Positions 8,590-16,680 of a DNA stretch of 64,000 nt are shown here, in pieces (position 1 is the first letter of the stretch; each line of letters begins with the position of its first letter). Source of the DNA: Kribbella capetownensis (GTDB lineage: Bacteria > Actinomycetota > Actinomycetes > Propionibacteriales > Kribbellaceae); assembly GCF_004331485.1 (NCBI RefSeq), contig NZ_SJKD01000015.1, positions 1-64,000 of the forward strand, written 5' to 3'. Under the pieces are notes generated by a model that worked only from the letters and a program-made list of their open reading frames with translations, had not been told where the DNA came from and did not search any database. Made by a program: the position numbers and the translations under genes.

Positions 8590-8982
8590 TCAGAGGTTGG
8601 GCAGCACCTGCTCGAAGAACACGCGGTCGGAGCTGAAGATCGGCTGGAGTTGGGAGAACTCGCAGGCCGTGACCCATCTGGCGTCGCTGACCTCTCCGGG
8701 GTGGGTGACCAGGTCGCCTTCTTCGGGTTCGGCGGTCCACCAGTGGAGGATGAATGCGGCGTCCTCAGTCTGTGATTCCCAGACCTTGGCGATGGGTGTC
8801 ACCTTCAGGCCGACTTCCTCGCGTACTTCCCTGACCAGGGCTTCCGCCTGCGTTTCGCCGGGATCGAGCTTGCCGCTGAGGGGTGCCCAGTAGCCCGGCA
8901 GCCGGGCGGCTGGGCCGCGCTGAATGACCAGCACCCGCTCGCATCGTCGCACTACGGCGACAATCGCCTCTCGCTTATTCAT
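8590..8982 (-). CDS. Nudix hydrolase
   Basis: A 130-residue single-domain Nudix hydrolase. The Nudix box is complete: GKLDPGET followed by the helix REVREEVGL, matching GX5EX7REUXEEXGU, so the divalent-metal-binding glutamates are all present. Enzymes of this type hydrolyse nucleoside diphosphates linked to another group; 8-oxo-dGTP-type or NADH-type activity cannot be separated by sequence reading. The gene lies 27 bp after the MFS gene stop on the same strand, so the two may be co-transcribed. Confidence 0.9.
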   Translation of the reverse strand: MNKREAIVAVVRRCERVLVIQRGPAARLPGYWAPLSGKLDPGETQAEALVREVREEVGLKVTPIAKVWESQTEDAAFILHWWTAEPEEGDLVTHPGEVSDARWVTACEFSQLQPIFSSDRVFFEQVLPNL

Positions 8983-9009
8983 CAGTTACCTCCGTTGGCT
9001 GCTTGGGGC

Positions 9010-10299
9010 TTACCGTGGGTTGTCCGTTCGGACTTCCTCCAAGTCACGACTTCTGAGCACTCCTGCGCGTCGAGGCCAGCGGAGCCAGAGCAACGAGGTC
9101 GCCGTGACCGCGCCGGCGACCACGAAAGCCACCTGCGGGCCATGAAAGCGTGCGACCAGGAGACCGGCGATCCATGAACCCAGCGCTTGCGTAGCCGCGG
9201 GAATCGCGACCAGCAATGTATTCGCCTCACCGCGGACGTCGGCGGGAACGGCTGAGTTGGCCAGTGTGGTGTAGGCAGCGACGGCGGGTGCGACCGCAAG
9301 TCCCCCGAGTCCAAGGACCACGCCCATCGCTGTCGGTCCTGACGTTGCGGCCAGCAACAACGTCGACACGGCGATCAGACAGAGCAGAACCGCGAGCACG
9401 GTCTGGAGCGCACGCCCCGGTGGGCGCCGTGCGAACAAGCCGCCTCCGATGATCGAGCCCAGGCCCCAGAGGGCCAGCAGAAAGCCTGCAGTCCCGGAGT
9501 TGGCTGAGACTCGGTCGGCGAACGCAGTCACTGCCACTGTGACGGCACCAAAGGTGATGCCGAGAGCACCGGATGTCGCGACCAGTGCGCCGAACCCAGG
9601 CATCCGCAACGGGCCCAGCGGATGAGTCCTCTGGCTCGGGGGTGTCGAGCGCGAGCTCAGCAAGGGATTGACAGCGACGAGCAAGCTTCCTGCACCCGTG
9701 ACGAAGGCCGCGAAGACCAAGGCTGCCCCGGGCGGAGCGAACGAGACGATCGCTGACACCAGTGCCGGACCGAGGAGGAAGACCAACTCGAAGGTCACGG
9801 CATCCAGCGCCAGCGCCGACGCCCGGAGGCGGGCGAGGGGCACCGCAGACCTTTCCTCGCCGAACAGGCCGGCCCAACTGCCCCGCAGGGCCGCGGTCAG
9901 AGGTGGGTACGTGACACCGGCAAGGCCACACGCCACATACGTCCAGGCCAATCCGGACCTGGATGCCAACCAGATGCCACTCGTCAATCCCATATTGAGC
10001 GGACCCATGATGCGCAGCAGCAGGCTCGGGCCGAGCCGGTCCATCAGACGCCCGACCAGGGGTCCCACGCCCGCGCCGGCGAGGCCGTAGACGCCGGTCG
10101 CCACTCCGGCTGCACCGAACCCGTTCCCGGTCCTGATCACGGAGAGGATCAAGGCGAGCGGCGTCATTCCCATACCAAGCCGGGACATTGCTCCGATGAC
10201 CAGCAGGCGGCGCCCACTCGGCACACTCGCCAGGTACGACGGAACCCGGCATTGTCCACTGCGAGCGCGGTCCATACCGCGGTTGAACAGGCTGCTCAC
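9010..10299 (-). CDS. MFS transporter
   Basis: A major facilitator of about 429 residues with roughly twelve membrane helices. I prefer the GTG start at 10299, preceded by AGAGGA at seven or eight bases; an ATG at 10275 is the alternative. The loop between helices two and three carries the family signature 'GPLVGRLMDRLGPS'. The layout resembles drug or metabolite exporters of the DHA1 type. It is followed at 27 bp by a Nudix gene. Substrate unknown. Confidence 0.85.
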   Translation of the reverse strand: MSSLFNRGMDRARSGQCRVPSYLASVPSGRRLLVIGAMSRLGMGMTPLALILSVIRTGNGFGAAGVATGVYGLAGAGVGPLVGRLMDRLGPSLLLRIMGPLNMGLTSGIWLASRSGLAWTYVACGLAGVTYPPLTAALRGSWAGLFGEERSAVPLARLRASALALDAVTFELVFLLGPALVSAIVSFAPPGAALVFAAFVTGAGSLLVAVNPLLSSRSTPPSQRTHPLGPLRMPGFGALVATSGALGITFGAVTVAVTAFADRVSANSGTAGFLLALWGLGSIIGGGLFARRPPGRALQTVLAVLLCLIAVSTLLLAATSGPTAMGVVLGLGGLAVAPAVAAYTTLANSAVPADVRGEANTLLVAIPAATQALGSWIAGLLVARFHGPQVAFVVAGAVTATSLLWLRWPRRAGVLRSRDLEEVRTDNPR

Positions 10300-10440
10300 A
10301 CGATCGAGTCCTCTCTGGTCGCCGGTGCTGGCGCCTTCATGCCCTGGTCCAGCGCCGCGGGTTCCTCGCAGGAGAAACAGGATCGACACTCTACCTCTAA
10401 TCGAGTTAGCGTGACCATTGTGTTTCATCAGTGACGGAGT

Positions 10441-10760
10441 GGTTTGCTCCGGGGTGTGGGTGACAGTGAGCCTGGGCGTTCCGTTCCTGTTGATCGCTGA
10501 GGCCAGGAGTTGAACGGCGCCGGCGCGCTCCTCTTGGCGGCGGTGAGTTACGCGGGCGGGAACCTGCTGGTCCGCAGCCGGATCCGTCAAGCCGACGCCT
10601 TCACGCTGACCTGCGTCCAGATGGGCGTCGCGACTGTCGTGTCCTGGCCTTTCGCCGCGGCTCACGCTGCGCGCGTCCGATGGCAGGCCGGTCCCTGGCT
10701 GCCGGTGGCGACTCTCGGCGTCGTCTGCTCAGGGCTGGGCTGGTTGGACAACACCGTATT
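10441..10760 (+). pseudogene. EamA/DMT transporter remnant
   Basis: Two pieces of a drug/metabolite transporter survive. An early helix-like segment (GVPFLLIAEA) ends at a stop just before 10510, and in the next piece (10510-10760) 'YAGGNLLVRSRIRQADAFTL' and 'LPVATLGVVCSGLGW' match the second EamA repeat. A normal member has about 300 residues and ten helices; here only about four helices remain and the middle is lost. The sequence runs straight into a PadR regulator fragment. Confidence 0.6.
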
Positions 10761-10899
10761 GCTCGATGCGGCTGGCGGCCGCGGTGATGGTACTGGCATC
10801 TATCGCTACGTCTGGCCTCCTGACCCGCTCGACGATCCGGCCCAGCCGGTCCGGGGAGGTACCTGCACGCCGCCCCGAACCCGGATCGAGCGGACCACC

Positions 10900-11080
10900 C
10901 CGCCAGGTCTTCGAGCTCACCGACGCGGGCCGCGCCGACCTCAACCGCCGGTTGAGCGAACCCAGCGAACTGGACATCACCGACCGCAGCAAGTACTTCG
11001 TAGGCCTCGCCTTCCTGCACCTCTTGCCTTCGCGGGAGGCACAAGCCGAAGTTCTTCGGCGACGGCTGGACTTCCCGCGA
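10900..11080 (+). pseudogene. PadR regulator C-terminal remnant
   Basis: About 60 residues beginning VFELTDAGRADLNRRLSEP look like the end of the winged helix and the C-terminal dimer helix of a PadR-family regulator ('ELTDAGRADL' is a hallmark). The DNA-binding helix-turn-helix and start are missing, and the reading frame opens only in unrelated sequence from the EamA remnant. Not functional as a regulator. Confidence 0.55.
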
Positions 11081-11258
11081 GATCCTCAGCGCGGGTTCGT
11101 CGTCGCGAACGGCCACACACTGCCCATCGTGAACGCGCGTCACGGTGCCCAACTTGTGGGCACAACATCATGCTCAACAACCCGGATGGATTCGTGACGG
11201 CCACGGCGGCAGCTGTGCCGGGGACAGACGGTGCAACATCCGACTCCCCCGGCATAGC

Positions 11259-11609
11259 TCAGTCGGATCGCTTGGTGCCGATCAACTTCTCAGGGGCATC
11301 GAGGACGACCTCGAACAGGCCGGGAAAGCAAGCATCCAGATCGTCACGGCGCACGGTGAGGATGCGTTGCTGGCCCTGGATACGTGCCTGGATGACGCCC
11401 GCCTCGCGCAGCACCTTCTGGTGATGGGAGAACGTCGACTTTCCGATCGTCAGACCCGCAGCGTCCTGGAGCTGCGTGCATGGCGACTCACCGTTCCTGG
11501 CGAGTGTCCGCACCATCGCCAAGCGGGCGGGGTCCGCCAGTGCGGCCAGGACCTTGACCAGCCGAAGTTCGGATGCGGCCGGGTGCAGGCCGTCCACCAT
11601 CACCGTCAT
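11259..11609 (-). CDS. ArsR-family (HTH) transcriptional regulator
   Basis: A 116-residue winged-helix regulator. 'LRLVKVLAALADPARLAMVRTL' at about residues 16-37 and 'STFSHHQKVLREAGVI' at about 58-73 are typical of the ArsR fold. The ELCVC-type metal-binding motif is not seen; a single Cys (SPCTQLQ) remains, so metal sensing is not supported. It is divergent from the DHA2 exporter gene at 11714, and the gap contains repeats of AGTTCGA, so it probably represses that exporter. Confidence 0.88.
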   Translation of the reverse strand: MTVMVDGLHPAASELRLVKVLAALADPARLAMVRTLARNGESPCTQLQDAAGLTIGKSTFSHHQKVLREAGVIQARIQGQQRILTVRRDDLDACFPGLFEVVLDAPEKLIGTKRSD

Positions 11610-11637
11610 GCGTCGAGCATAGGCCAGATCGATCGAT

Positions 11638-11695
11638 AGTTCGACAAACGACGTACAGTTCGATACCTTTCGATCTAATCGATGCTCGTCGAACT
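11638..11695. promoter_or_regulatory. AGTTCGA repeats between ArsR and exporter genes
   Basis: AGTTCGA occurs at 11638-11644 and 11657-11663 and its complement TCGAACT at 11689-11695, all within the 104-bp divergent intergenic region. The first two start 19 bp apart; the third is inverted to them. These are good candidates for the operator of the adjacent ArsR-type protein, also covering the exporter promoter. Confidence 0.55.
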
Positions 11696-11713
11696 AACTG
11701 GGGTGTTCTGAGC

Positions 11714-13177
11714 ATGTACGAGTCTCGTCGTTGGGCGATGCTGCCGGTCGTGCTGGCAGGGATGTTCATGTACGGCTTCGACCTCAATGTGGTCAACGTC
11801 GCCGTTCCCTCACTGCAGCACGACCTGCACGCGGGCCAGGCTGCCCTCGAACTGGTCGTTGGTGGCTACGCCTTCACCTACGCCGCCGGTCTGATGACCG
11901 GAGGTCGGCTCGGTGATCTCGTCGGCTATCGGACGATGTTCCTGCTGGGCATGGCGGGATTCACGCTCGCGTCGACGCTGTGCGGCCTGGCTCAGACGCC
12001 GTCCCAACTAGTTGGCGCCCGATTGATCCAAGGCCTCACGGCGGCCGGCATGGTCCCGCAGATCTTGTCGCTGATCACAGTTGGTTTCCCCTCCGACGAG
12101 CGCTCACGGGCACTGGCCTGGTTCGGCATCACCGGCGCGGTCAGCGGCGTGTTCGGTCAGGTACTTGGTGGGATATTGCTGGTGGTCAACGTCTTCGGGC
12201 TTGGCTGGCGGGCCGTCTTCTTCCTGAACCTTCCGATCGGATTGCTCGTGCTGGCGTTCGCGGCACGCCTGCTCCCCCGCACCACGACCGAGCGACACCG
12301 CTCGCTCGACCTGCTGGGCCTCATCGGCATCACCGGCTCACTCGCACTCGCGCAAGCGCCGCTCGTGCTAGGCCGGCAGGAGGGCTGGCCGTTGTGGTCC
12401 TGGGTGCTGCTCGCGGGGTCCGTGCCTGCGGTGCTCCTGACTCTCAGCTACGAGCGGCGGCTGGCTCAGCGTGGCGGCAATCCACTCCTGGACCTGGCGC
12501 TGTTCGCCAGCAGGACATTCAGTTCCGGACTGTGCATCAGCATCGCCTTCATGGCGAACTTCGCCAGCAGCATCTTCGTGTTCAGCATGCTGCTGCAGAA
12601 CGGCCTCGGCCTCACTGCCTCGCAGGCGGGCCTGAGCTTCCTCCCCATGGCGCTGTTGGGCACCGTCGCGCCGATGTTCGGTAAGCGGCTCATTCTCACC
12701 CATGGTGCGCCCACCGTGATCCTCGCCGGCTGTGTCATCGACGGCGTCGCCGACGTGCTCCTCGCCCTGGCGCTGCATATCCACGGTGCCTCGATCACGG
12801 TTCCGTGGCTGGTGATCGGACTTGGCCTGATGGGCCTGGGCAACACCCTGGTCCTGCCCGCACTCATCGGCGCCACCCTCGCCGGCATACGACCGACACA
12901 GGCGGGCATCGCGTCGGGCACCCTCAACACGGTCCAGCAGTTCGCGGGTTCAGCCGGACTCGCGGTCATCGGCACCATCTTCTTTGCCGTCCTGAGCGCC
13001 GCCCCCACGACCTCGCAGTACGCGCATGCCGCCGAGACCGCGACCTGGATTGGGCTCGGGCTGGTGATCATCATGGCGAGCCTCACCGTGCTGTTCCTTC
13101 GTGGGTCGGCGACCCCAGGGGTGCCAACCACCTCGGACGCGTCGACGCGTAGGAGTGAAGACGGTGTGAAGATGTGA
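11714..13177 (+). CDS. DHA2-family MFS exporter
   Basis: A 487-residue, about fourteen-helix drug:proton antiporter of the DHA2 type. 'MYGFDLNVVNVAVPSLQHDL' at the start is the classic motif of helix one, 'LMTGGRLGDLVGYRTMFLLG' is motif A between helices two and three, and 'VFFLNLPIG' marks helix six. The ATG at 11714 is chosen because upstream in-frame sequence is antisense to the ArsR gene. It is divergent from that regulator and likely under its control, giving inducible efflux of a toxic organic compound. Confidence 0.9.
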   Translation: MYESRRWAMLPVVLAGMFMYGFDLNVVNVAVPSLQHDLHAGQAALELVVGGYAFTYAAGLMTGGRLGDLVGYRTMFLLGMAGFTLASTLCGLAQTPSQLVGARLIQGLTAAGMVPQILSLITVGFPSDERSRALAWFGITGAVSGVFGQVLGGILLVVNVFGLGWRAVFFLNLPIGLLVLAFAARLLPRTTTERHRSLDLLGLIGITGSLALAQAPLVLGRQEGWPLWSWVLLAGSVPAVLLTLSYERRLAQRGGNPLLDLALFASRTFSSGLCISIAFMANFASSIFVFSMLLQNGLGLTASQAGLSFLPMALLGTVAPMFGKRLILTHGAPTVILAGCVIDGVADVLLALALHIHGASITVPWLVIGLGLMGLGNTLVLPALIGATLAGIRPTQAGIASGTLNTVQQFAGSAGLAVIGTIFFAVLSAAPTTSQYAHAAETATWIGLGLVIIMASLTVLFLRGSATPGVPTTSDASTRRSEDGVKM

Positions 13178-13362
13178 GCCGGCATTGCCCAGCAGCCGCG
13201 CGGCACACCGCCGGTACGGCGATCACTCGTCCACCTCTGGAGGCTTCTGCCTGATGACCCAGCAACGATTCGGGGAACTGGATCGGCCGGACTCTGACCG
13301 CTCCGCGGCACTGCGCGTTCTGGCGCTGATCGTCGGCGCGGGCTCCTGGCTCCGGTGATTCA

Positions 13363-14103
13363 ATGACCTTGGCGCCCTGGCCAGATGAACCGTCGATCAG
13401 CGACCTGATTGACGAGGTGAAGCAATCCGCCCGCCGTCTCGTCACGACGGCCGCCGGCCTGACCGATGCCGACATTCGCGGCGCGTCGATGCTTCCGCGC
13501 TGGGCGCGCGGCCACGTACTTGTGCACGTCGCGCGGAGCGCCGATGCCTACAGCTGGCTGCTGCGTTCGGCGCGCGGCAGTACGCAACTCGGCAGCAGGC
13601 CGACCACGGCTCCCCCGTCCGGCGCCACAGCCCCCGCTCTGGAGGTCACCAGCGACTTGCGAGTCAGCCTGGAAGACTTCGCGGCGGCGATGAGTGAGAT
13701 GCCCGCAGATGCCTGGCGCCACACGGTCACAGCCCTTGCCGGGTGGCCGCACCCTGCCTGGTTCACCCTGAGGCGATGCCTACGAGAAGTGGAGGCTCAC
13801 CACGTCGACCTGTGCTGCGACTACCAGATGCGGGACTGGCCCACCTCGTACGTGGCCTGGGCCCTCGACGACACGCTGGTCACGATGAAGGCGCGAGGCT
13901 TCCCGCTGGGCTCGGCCGAGGCAATCGATCTCGGCCGCACGTGGACCGTCACGCCGGGCGGACCGGCGGTCGTTGCCGCCGGGCATGAACTGCTTGGCTG
14001 GCTCGCTGGCCGCAGCGCCGCACCGAGTGTCAGCTCGGCCGCCGAATTGCCGGTCCCGCCGCCGTGGCCACAGCCGCCCGCCTGGTCGATCCGCATCACG
14101 TAG
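13363..14103 (+). CDS. Maleylpyruvate isomerase-family mycothiol-dependent enzyme
   Basis: A 246-residue protein with the N-terminal DinB/maleylpyruvate isomerase fold. 'LPRWARGHVLVHVARSADA' near residues 44-62 carries the first metal histidine, and 'REVEAHHVDL' near 140-150 carries the others. These are the expected ligands of a divalent metal beside which mycothiol binds. The C-terminal part is the shorter sterol-carrier-like or unique tail. True maleylpyruvate isomerase functions in gentisate breakdown, but no gentisate genes are nearby, so the substrate is open. The ATG lies just past a 34-codon open frame that I do not recognise. Confidence 0.8.
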   Translation: MTLAPWPDEPSISDLIDEVKQSARRLVTTAAGLTDADIRGASMLPRWARGHVLVHVARSADAYSWLLRSARGSTQLGSRPTTAPPSGATAPALEVTSDLRVSLEDFAAAMSEMPADAWRHTVTALAGWPHPAWFTLRRCLREVEAHHVDLCCDYQMRDWPTSYVAWALDDTLVTMKARGFPLGSAEAIDLGRTWTVTPGGPAVVAAGHELLGWLAGRSAAPSVSSAAELPVPPPWPQPPAWSIRIT

Positions 14104-14159
14104 TCGGTTGATACCCGCCAACTGCGCTACAACCTCGCGGCGCAGGCGGGTCGTGCGGC

Positions 14160-14375
14160 GCCACGGTCCTGGCGGCCATGCCGGCATTGCCGCCGATCCC
14201 GCTGCACCTGGGCTGGCGCAACAAGATCCGCCTGGGACGCGACTACGACGTCCGCCTCGACACCAACGACTACACCGTCGACCCGACCGTGATCGGCCGG
14301 ACGGTGGACGTGGACCTCGAACGTGTGCGGTCCGCTGCGAGGGCCGGGTTGTGGCCGAACATCCCCGCGTGTGAG
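14160..14375 (+). pseudogene. IS21-family IstA transposase C-terminal remnant
   Basis: The segment ALPPIPLHLGW...IRLGRDYDVRLDTNDYTVDP...VIGR matches the C-terminal beta-barrel domain of IS21 IstA transposases. The homology then continues in another frame as GRVVAEHPRV, so a frameshift lies near 14330. No integrase core, IstB gene or terminal repeat is found. This is a short scrap of an old insertion. Confidence 0.7.
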
Positions 14376-14516
14376 CCAGAGGAACCACCATCACCGAGCC
14401 AACCTTCCGCCGCCGCGGTCTGGCCAGAGCGGGCGTCACCGCGCTGATGGACTGGTTCCGCGCCCCCAACAACCTCCGGCAAGAATCCGGCCAGTTCGGT
14501 TGCGACAAGCATCCGA

Positions 14517-14622
14517 TTCGCGGCCCGCCGAGAGCCCGGATTGTGTCGGCGTCCGCCTGTGGAGCACAGGTCATGGTGTCGAGCAGGGTGCCGTCCAGGT
14601 CGAAGACGACCGCCTTCATCAT
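14517..14622 (-). pseudogene. HAD-family hydrolase N-terminal remnant
   Basis: Starting at 14622 and overlapping the phosphoesterase stop (ATGA), the frame reads MMKAVVFDLDGTLLDT, the DxD motif I of HAD phosphatases, followed by 'ADTIRALGGP'. Similarity then stops abruptly near 14517, leaving about 35 of the roughly 220 residues expected. The overlap suggests the gene was once translated together with the phosphoesterase. Confidence 0.65.
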
Positions 14623-15572
14623 CGGTATCCGCCTCGAGAATGTGCCGCAGGACTGCCGTGTAGTCCTCTGTGCGAGGCCGTCGCTGCCTGACTTGGCGCC
14701 GGCTCGGACTCCGCGACATCTGCACCGGTCAAGGCGTCGTAGACGTAGACCTCCTCGCCGGCCCGCGGGTCGCGCGCGTGGAGGAGATGGAACGTCGGTG
14801 CAGTCGGCTCGGTCACGTCGACCACGGTGGCGCCAGCGCCTAGCACACCGCGCACCAGATGGCGCTCTGCCGTCGTGTCGATCCGGGTGACCACACCCGG
14901 GGTCACCCAGAGCGGCACTCCGCCGAGGAACCCACTTGCCTGGAAGTGTAGGTGTCCGGTGAGGATCGCACGTACGTCCGTGCCGCTGACGACGTCCTCG
15001 AGCTCGTCGATGTTCTGGAGGACGACCCGCTTGACGTTGGGTATCGCCGGGAACCGAAGGGGCGGGTGGTGAAACACCAGCACCGTGCCGACTTCGGTCG
15101 GCGAGGAGAGGAGACCTGACAGCCACCGGAGCTGGCGTTCGTCGACAACTCCGTGAGTCTCTCCGGGAACGAGGCTGTCGAGGGTGATGACTCGCAGACC
15201 ACCTACCGGGGTGACTGCGGCCCGGAGGTCACCTGCGTTGTCGATGAGCTTGCCGATGTCGGTGCCGTCGGCGCCGATGTGGCCGCTTCCGAGTGCATCA
15301 CGGAAACCCGTGCGGTCGTCGTGATTCCCCGTGCTGTAGATATGCGGGATCCGCCGCCGGGCCGCGAACTCGCCGATGCGTGCGCGAACTGCGGCACATC
15401 CAGCAGCGCTGCCGTCGTCGGCGATGTCGCCGCTGACCACGACGAGATCGAGATCGGGGACATGCCGCAGGTCGTACAGCATGCGTTCCAGCGCAGCGAT
15501 GGCGTCCACGCCATCGCCGTCACGACCGGTGGCGGACACGTGGGTGTCGGACAGGTGGAGGATCCGGGTCAT
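14619..15572 (-). CDS. Calcineurin-like metallophosphoesterase (CpdA-like)
   Basis: A 317-residue protein with all five metallophosphoesterase motifs in order: LSDTH (Asp9, His11), GDIAD, GNHDD, VFHHPP and GHLH. These supply the ligands for a dinuclear metal centre. The arrangement is that of class III cyclic nucleotide phosphodiesterases (CpdA/Rv0805 type), so hydrolysis of 3',5'-cAMP or another phosphodiester is plausible, but substrate assignment in this family is unreliable. There is no signal peptide. The downstream gene of this unit, a HAD phosphatase, is truncated after about 35 codons. Confidence 0.88.
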   Translation of the reverse strand: MTRILHLSDTHVSATGRDGDGVDAIAALERMLYDLRHVPDLDLVVVSGDIADDGSAAGCAAVRARIGEFAARRRIPHIYSTGNHDDRTGFRDALGSGHIGADGTDIGKLIDNAGDLRAAVTPVGGLRVITLDSLVPGETHGVVDERQLRWLSGLLSSPTEVGTVLVFHHPPLRFPAIPNVKRVVLQNIDELEDVVSGTDVRAILTGHLHFQASGFLGGVPLWVTPGVVTRIDTTAERHLVRGVLGAGATVVDVTEPTAPTFHLLHARDPRAGEEVYVYDALTGADVAESEPAPSQAATASHRGLHGSPAAHSRGGYR

Positions 15573-15926
15573 TGACGCTCCTGGGCAGTCGTCGTGACGA
15601 GCACCCAGGCGGTCGATGCTCTGACGTTCACTCCCCGGTGGTGTCCCACCTTCGCCAGTCGTGTGCGGCGAGGTTACGCGCTAGGAGTCCCCGCCGTCCA
15701 GGCGCATGAGCGCGCCGAAGGTCGTCAGGGAGCGCCTCGCGGGCGATTTGGCCGTCCTCGGCCTGCCAGCACCAGCCGCGAACCTCGACGGGTACGACCA
15801 GTTTCGTTGAAGATACCGGTATCGAATCCATACCCTCAGGTCCGATCCGCGAAGGAGATCCGAGGCAGTAGTTGTTCGAGGCTGGCTTGACATGGCAGAA
15901 CAACGTTGAAAACAAGGAGAATCGCT
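15573..15926. other. Intergenic region with palindrome, promoter of a lost gene
   Basis: No gene is recognised here. A perfect 12-bp palindrome GATACCGGTATC lies at 15812-15823 and a TTGACA hexamer at 15887-15892. Both precede a start codon at 15927 with an AAGGAG ribosome site. The region therefore looks like the operator/promoter of the gene that an IS630-type element cut at about 15955. Confidence 0.4.
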
Positions 15927-15953
15927 ATGACCACAACTAGTGTCTTGAGTCAT
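15927..15953 (+). pseudogene. Start of a gene interrupted by an IS630 element
   Basis: An AAGGAG site six bases upstream of an ATG gives a clean translation start, but only nine codons (MTTTSVLSH) follow before a stop at the edge of the IS630 sequence. The remainder of this gene is not found next to the right side of the element. Its identity is unknown. Confidence 0.4.
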
Positions 15954-15980
15954 TAATTCGGGGTTAGTTGGTAGTCTGGC

Positions 15981-16680
15981 GTGATGCCGGGCCCGAAGGT
16001 TGATCCGGTGGTGTTGTCCGACGAGGAACGGTCGGTGCTGGCCGGCTGGGCTCGGCGGCCGAAAACGTCGCAGGCGTTGGCGTTGCGGTCCCGGATCGTG
16101 CTGCGGTGTGCGGTCGGCGGCACGATCGGCGAGGTCGCTGCGGACGTCGGGGCATCGCGGAACATGGTGTCGAAGTGGCGGTCGCGGTTCCTGGCCGACC
16201 GGTTGGACGGGTTGTCGGACGAGCCGCGTCCGGGCCGGCCGCGGCTGATTGGTGATGAACAGGTCGAGCAGGTGATCACCAAGACGCTGGAATCCCAACC
16301 ACCCAAGGGTGATACGCAGTGGTCGACGAGATCGATGGCTTCGGCGACGGGGATGTCGCAGAGCGCGGTGTCGCGGATCTGGCGGGCGTTCGGGCTGAAG
16401 CCGCACTTGGTCGAGACGTGGAAGCTGTCGACCGATCCCCCGCCACCCCAGCACGGATGACCCACGACTACGTGCGGCACGGCACCACCAGCCTGTTCGC
16501 CGCGTTCGACCTGGCCAGCGGTTCGGTCATCGCCCAGCACTACCGCCGCCACCGCCACCAGGAATTCCTGCGCTTCCTGAAACTGATCGACGCCGCAGTC
16601 CCCAAAGACCTCGACCTGCACCTGGTGCTCGACAACTACGCCACCCACAAAACCCCCAAGGTGAATGATCGGCAGTGGGC
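15981..16680 (+). pseudogene. IS630-family transposase remnant
   Basis: Residues from about 15984 to 16435 form the N-terminal half of an IS630 transposase, with a helix-turn-helix region 'GTIGEVAADVGASRNMVSKW' and 'GMSQSAVSRIWRAFGLKPHL'. The frame then breaks: from about 16440 the C-terminal catalytic region continues in another frame (MTHDYVRHGTTSLFAAFDLA, LHLVLDNYATHKTP). About 40 residues between the halves, including the VDEK segment with the first catalytic aspartate, are missing. The end after NYATHKTPK, which should carry the last acidic residue, is gone too. The element cannot transpose by itself. Confidence 0.85.

Noticed and set aside
13254..13358. 34-codon open frame between the DHA2 exporter and the maleylpyruvate isomerase-like gene.
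   Set aside because: Contains a hydrophobic stretch but no ribosome site of note and no family resemblance; too short to support.
14380..14470. Reading TEPTFRRRGLARAGVTALMDW looked like an acetyl-CoA-binding motif of a GNAT protein.
   Set aside because: Only about 25 codons with no other GNAT motif; could be chance in Arg/Ala-rich sequence.
15628..15915. 95-codon minus-strand open frame before the IS630 remnant.
   Set aside because: No family motif and it spans the palindrome and promoter-like elements of the lost gene on the other strand.
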